From an uncultured Ilumatobacter sp. (GTDB taxonomy: Bacteria; Actinomycetota; Acidimicrobiia; Acidimicrobiales; Ilumatobacteraceae), in NCBI GenBank assembly GCA_937891565.1, contig CALAHA010000444.1, positions 1 to 9,504 of the forward strand: a stretch of 9,504 nt of DNA. The letters run 5' to 3'. Each line of letters begins with the position of its first letter. Within the stretch, counting starts at the first letter, position 1. The notes under the pieces were generated by a model. That model saw nothing but the letters and a program-made list of their open reading frames with translations. It ran no database searches and had not been told where the DNA came from. Of the stretch, positions 6,551-9,504 are shown one piece after another. The translations under genes and the position numbers were made by a program.

Positions 6551-6601
6551 GTTCCGCACGTCGGCGACCTGGACCGCGACAGGGCATATTCAGCGAACCT
6601 T

Positions 6602-7141
6602 TCAGAGTGCCGGCTCGCGCGGCGGCGCCACCCACTCGGCACGCTTGATCCGGAGACACCAGCGCGCCAATGGAACAAAAACTGGGCTCAAGATGCCCGC
6701 TGCGATAGCCACCACGGGGACAATGATGGTCAGCCGTGGCTCGAATGGGTCGGGAACGCCAGTGAACAGGCGCACAACAGGCAGCATCACTTCGCCGACC
6801 GCTGCTCCGAGCGTGGTGAACGACATCGCCAGCCACCACTGCGGGTCGGCCACGATCAACGCGAGGAGCCCGGCAACAGCGCCGGCCAGTGTCATGGCGA
6901 TGGCCGTCGAGCCGATCGGGAGACCCTCGAGCATGTCGTACATCACGCCCAGCGTGAACCCGGCGATTGCGCCTCTCTCGGAACCTGCGGCCGCGCCAGC
7001 AGCCGCCGCGAGCGCGAGTACAACCTGGATGATCACTCCGGCGACGGTAAATTCGACGAGCAGCGACCGCTGCAGTGCGAGCAGCACCATGCCGACCGGA
7101 ACGAGCCGGATAAACGGGCCTTGCCAGATCGCAGCAAGCAT
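6602..7141 (-). CDS. mreD: MreD, rod-shape-determining membrane protein
   Basis: This 179-residue hydrophobic protein has about five or six predicted membrane helices (for example 13-28, 31-52, 57-70, 79-98, 104-126 and 137-158), which is the MreD pattern. MreD is an integral membrane subunit of the elongasome that works with MreC in regulating the RodA-PBP2 synthase. Sequence conservation in this family is low, so the call rests on size, helix pattern and its place between mreC and mrdA. One motif, G-F-x-x-G-x-x-Y-D (about 61-69), is reminiscent of the conserved loop seen in MreD proteins. The ATG at 7141 has GGAG 9 nt upstream and lies 31 nt after the mreC stop. It ends at TGA near 6602. 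Confidence 0.88.
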   Translation of the reverse strand: MLAAIWQGPFIRLVPVGMVLLALQRSLLVEFTVAGVIIQVVLALAAAAGAAAGSERGAIAGFTLGVMYDMLEGLPIGSTAIAMTLAGAVAGLLALIVADPQWWLAMSFTTLGAAVGEVMLPVVRLFTGVPDPFEPRLTIIVPVVAIAAGILSPVFVPLARWCLRIKRAEWVAPPREPAL

Positions 7142-7172
7142 CAGCCAACGCTCCGTGCTCGACGGGCGCCCT

Positions 7173-8324
7173 TCACTGCTCGACTTCGGACAGCGGGGTG
7201 TACTTGACCACGCGAATGAAGTTCAGCTTCGTGACGTCCGCATACGGAAGAACGTCGAGCAATGGACCACCGGGGCCTGAGCGATCGGCGCGGTTGATCA
7301 CGACACCGACGGGAATGTCCGGCGGGGCGAGGCTGTCGAAGCCGCCGGCGGTTACGACCAGGTCGCCCTCTTGAAGAACTGCGATGCTTGGGTTGTCCTG
7401 CAGGAAACGGATCTGTGGAATGAGGCCTCGGCCTCGCCCCTCAAGTGCGCCGAACTCCTTCGCCGCGAGCGCCAAAACAGTGGTCGTGGTCGTCGCGGCA
7501 GCGACAACCAGGTCCGTCGGATCATCGAGACCTGTCGATGCCTCGCCAAGCGCCTCGTCACCGAGTGCAGCAGGATTGGTCACAACCGCGCCATCGTCTG
7601 CAACGATGATGGAGCCCGAGTCGTTCTGCGGCAAGGTGGATCCTGTGTTGAGCACGTCGGTGACGAGCGTCGTGGATGGGCCCACTGTCGTGGCAACCAG
7701 ATCTTCCAACTCCTCGTTGGTCTGACCCGAAGGATTGGTGTTGGTCGGAGTGCTGTCGGGGGCCGGTGCACCGAGCACTCGAACAGGGACGGCGTAACGC
7801 GCATCGGTGATCAGCAGCACCTTGGCAGTGTTGTCGGTGACGCTGGTGATCTTGCCAATGAGACCCGCCTGGTTGACGACTGGCATGCCAACCTTGAACC
7901 CAGAGCTGCGGCCTTTGTTGATCTCGATGATCTGATCAAGGTTGTTCGACGATGCGCCCACGACCTTGGCAACTTCAGTCGGGATCCCAGCCAGAGAATC
8001 CAGGCTGAGGAGCGCCAACAGTTCCTGGTACTCCTCCACACTCAGGCGCGCCGTTGCTTGTGTCCCAATCAGCCGATCAACCTGATCCTGCAGTGCCTGG
8101 TTCTCGGCTTCGAGGTCGTCGTATTCCGTGATGCCATTCCACGCACGACCGAGTGGAGTCGCAACCACGTCCGTGGCTGACTCGACAGGGCTCATGACCC
8201 GCGAGAACCCGTCACGGGCGCGGTCAAGGACGGGGTTGCCACGCAGATCAAGCGTGAGCAGCAACGCACACGTGAGGAGTAGCGCAAAGATGACTCGGCG
8301 GCGGCCGACGGTATAAATCGCCAT
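7173..8324 (-). CDS. mreC: MreC, rod-shape-determining protein with a long low-complexity insert
   Basis: This 383-residue bitopic protein has a short cytoplasmic basic N-terminus (RRR at 8-10), one membrane helix (about 11-27), a periplasmic coiled coil (about 66-107, YDDLEAENQALQDQVDRL) and two beta-barrel subdomains. The first (about 115-185) includes NKGRSSGFKVGMPVVNQAGLIGKI, the canonical MreC 'G-x-x-x-G-x-x-V' core; the second (about 300-375) includes GDLVVTAGGFDSLAPPDIPVGVV. MreC bridges MreB, MreD and the PBP2-RodA synthase and promotes PBP2 activation. Residues about 186-299 form a Thr/Ala/Ser/Asp-rich, Gly-poor insert not found in typical MreC proteins of 270-330 residues; it keeps the reading frame and both flanking barrels. 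GGAG lies 9 nt before the ATG at 8324, and the mreB stop is 45 nt upstream. Confidence 0.94.
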   Translation of the reverse strand: MAIYTVGRRRVIFALLLTCALLLTLDLRGNPVLDRARDGFSRVMSPVESATDVVATPLGRAWNGITEYDDLEAENQALQDQVDRLIGTQATARLSVEEYQELLALLSLDSLAGIPTEVAKVVGASSNNLDQIIEINKGRSSGFKVGMPVVNQAGLIGKITSVTDNTAKVLLITDARYAVPVRVLGAPAPDSTPTNTNPSGQTNEELEDLVATTVGPSTTLVTDVLNTGSTLPQNDSGSIIVADDGAVVTNPAALGDEALGEASTGLDDPTDLVVAAATTTTTVLALAAKEFGALEGRGRGLIPQIRFLQDNPSIAVLQEGDLVVTAGGFDSLAPPDIPVGVVINRADRSGPGGPLLDVLPYADVTKLNFIRVVKYTPLSEVEQ

Positions 8325-8369
8325 ATCAGAGGGCTCCTGGAATCAGGGACCGACCCAGTCCGAAGGTGG

Positions 8370-9404
8370 TCAGCGTTCCCCGCCGAGCGACATTAACCCA
8401 CGCATTGCATCGATGTTCTCGAGCGCACGGCCGGAACCGATGACGACGCTGTACAGCGGCTCATCAGCGACACGGATCGGCATTCCAGTTTCGTGAGCGA
8501 GGCGCTCATCGAGCCCGCCGAGCAGAGCGCCGCCGCCCGTGAGCATGATGCCGTCTTGCATGATGTCGGCAGCGAGTTCAGGTGGCGTTTTATCGAGGGT
8601 GGTCTTCACTGCGTCGATGATGGCACTGATCGGCTCGGCAAGGGCCTCGCGGATATGTTCGGTGGTCACTTGCATCGTGCGGGGAAGACCCGAAATGAGG
8701 TCTCGACCTCGAATGTCGGCGGTGAGCTCTTGTTCCATGGGCCACGCAGAACCCATCTGGATTTTGATCTCCTCGGCGGTGCGTTCACCGATCGCCAACG
8801 AGAACTCTTTCTTGATGTACTGCAACACGGCATCGTCAAGTTCGTCACCCGCAACACGCACCGACTGCGCTGTGACAATGCCGCCGAGCGAAATGACGGC
8901 GACCTCCGTGGTGCCACCGCCGATGTCGACGATCATGTTGCCGGACGGCTCGTGCACCGGAAGGTCAGCGCCGATTGCCGCCGCCATTGGCTCTTCAATA
9001 ATGTGCACCGGCTTACGTGCGCCGGCGTATTCCGCCGCATCTTGCACGGCGCGCTGCTCGACACCGGTGATGCCGGACGGCACACAAATGACCATGCGCG
9101 GCTTGCTCCACTTCGATGCGTGCACCTTTTGGATGAAGTAACGCAGCATCTTTTCGCACACCTCGAAGTCGGCAATGACGCCGTCTTTGAGCGGCCGAAT
9201 GGCTTTGATGTGGTTGGGCGTGCGGCCAATCATGCGCTTGGCTTCGAGACCGACAGCGACGGGTCGTCCGTCGTTGGCGTTGATCGCAACGACGGACGGT
9301 TCGTCAAGGACAATCCCTTGGCCACGCACATAAATCAGTGTGTTCGCCGTACCGAGGTCGATCGCGAGATCACGCCCCAGGCTGAGCGGGTTGTTCCGGG
9401 CCAT
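8370..9404 (-). CDS. mreB: MreB, bacterial actin homologue, rod-shape determinant
   Basis: This 344-residue ATPase polymerises into membrane-associated filaments that orient the wall-elongation machinery. The actin-fold signatures are complete: phosphate-1 motif AIDLGTANT (14-22), the catalytic-loop region IIEEPMAAAIGA (135-146), phosphate-2 motif VDIGGGTTEVAV (159-170) and adenosine motif MLTGGGALLGG (287-297). The length matches MreB/Mbl proteins almost exactly. The N-terminus MARNNPLSLGRDLAIDLG is short, and membrane contact is probably through it or the hydrophobic loop near residues 90-105. ATG at 9404 was chosen because it has AAGGGA about 10-12 nt upstream and matches the family start; the upstream in-frame extension to 9503 looks like leader. 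It is the first gene of the visible cluster. The roughly 100 nt upstream of it reach the window edge, and I found no convincing promoter there. Confidence 0.97.
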   Translation of the reverse strand: MARNNPLSLGRDLAIDLGTANTLIYVRGQGIVLDEPSVVAINANDGRPVAVGLEAKRMIGRTPNHIKAIRPLKDGVIADFEVCEKMLRYFIQKVHASKWSKPRMVICVPSGITGVEQRAVQDAAEYAGARKPVHIIEEPMAAAIGADLPVHEPSGNMIVDIGGGTTEVAVISLGGIVTAQSVRVAGDELDDAVLQYIKKEFSLAIGERTAEEIKIQMGSAWPMEQELTADIRGRDLISGLPRTMQVTTEHIREALAEPISAIIDAVKTTLDKTPPELAADIMQDGIMLTGGGALLGGLDERLAHETGMPIRVADEPLYSVVIGSGRALENIDAMRGLMSLGGER

Positions 9405-9504
9405 GGTCTGTTCTTCCCTTCGCGAGCGGTCGTCCGAATAAGTTCGAGTTCTGTCAGGCACCGGCAATCCCGCATGCAAGATGGGATACGTCGGATTCCT
9501 CAAC

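Noticed and set aside
9405..9504. Promoter for the mreB operon in the last 100 bases
   Set aside because: A TTGCCG and an AT-rich TTATTC are present but their spacing (20 nt) is off and neither matches consensus well; the true promoter may lie beyond the window.

Overview
All supported genes lie on the minus strand of this moderately GC-rich window. Most belong to the cell-elongation (Rod/elongasome) cluster. In transcription order, right to left, they are mreB (8370-9404), mreC (7173-8324), mreD (6602-7141), the class B penicillin-binding protein mrdA/PBP2 (4216-6475, broken by a one-base frameshift) and rodA (3040-4194). An intergenic stretch of about 450 bases follows, holding two identical 77-bp tandem repeats and a possible small membrane-protein ORF. 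After it come rne/rng (ribonuclease E/G, 706-2583), a small gene with an in-frame UGA (306-620), and the start of a metallo-beta-lactamase-fold hydrolase that runs off the left edge (1-275).

The gene order, the Arg/Gly-rich N-terminal extension of the RNase E/G, and the rod-shape operon in a GC-rich background suggest an actinobacterium. An Acidimicrobiia (Ilumatobacter-like) lineage or metagenome-assembled relative is my best guess, but this is impression rather than proof.

MreB filaments, MreC and MreD position and activate the RodA glycosyltransferase and PBP2 transpeptidase pair, which builds lateral-wall peptidoglycan. The five genes are closely spaced (21-126 nt gaps) and probably cotranscribed. 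RNase E/G downstream of the mre genes echoes the mreBCD...rng(cafA) neighbourhood known in E. coli.

The most interesting part is the left end. The gene at 306-620 reads as a HesB/IscA-like small protein (start MKIQITEDARKVL) only if the UGA at codon 30 is decoded. Starting 14 nt after that UGA is a perfect 6-bp hairpin with apical loop GGUC, the same loop core as the E. coli fdhF SECIS, at a spacing suitable for a bacterial SECIS. I interpret it as a selenoprotein gene, possibly of the small 'CC/Se motif' type, followed 30 nt later by the MBL-fold hydrolase. The other anomalies are the PBP2 frameshift in a C5 run, a roughly 115-residue low-complexity insert in MreC, a four-cysteine insert in PBP2, and the 77-bp tandem hairpin repeats between rodA and rne.
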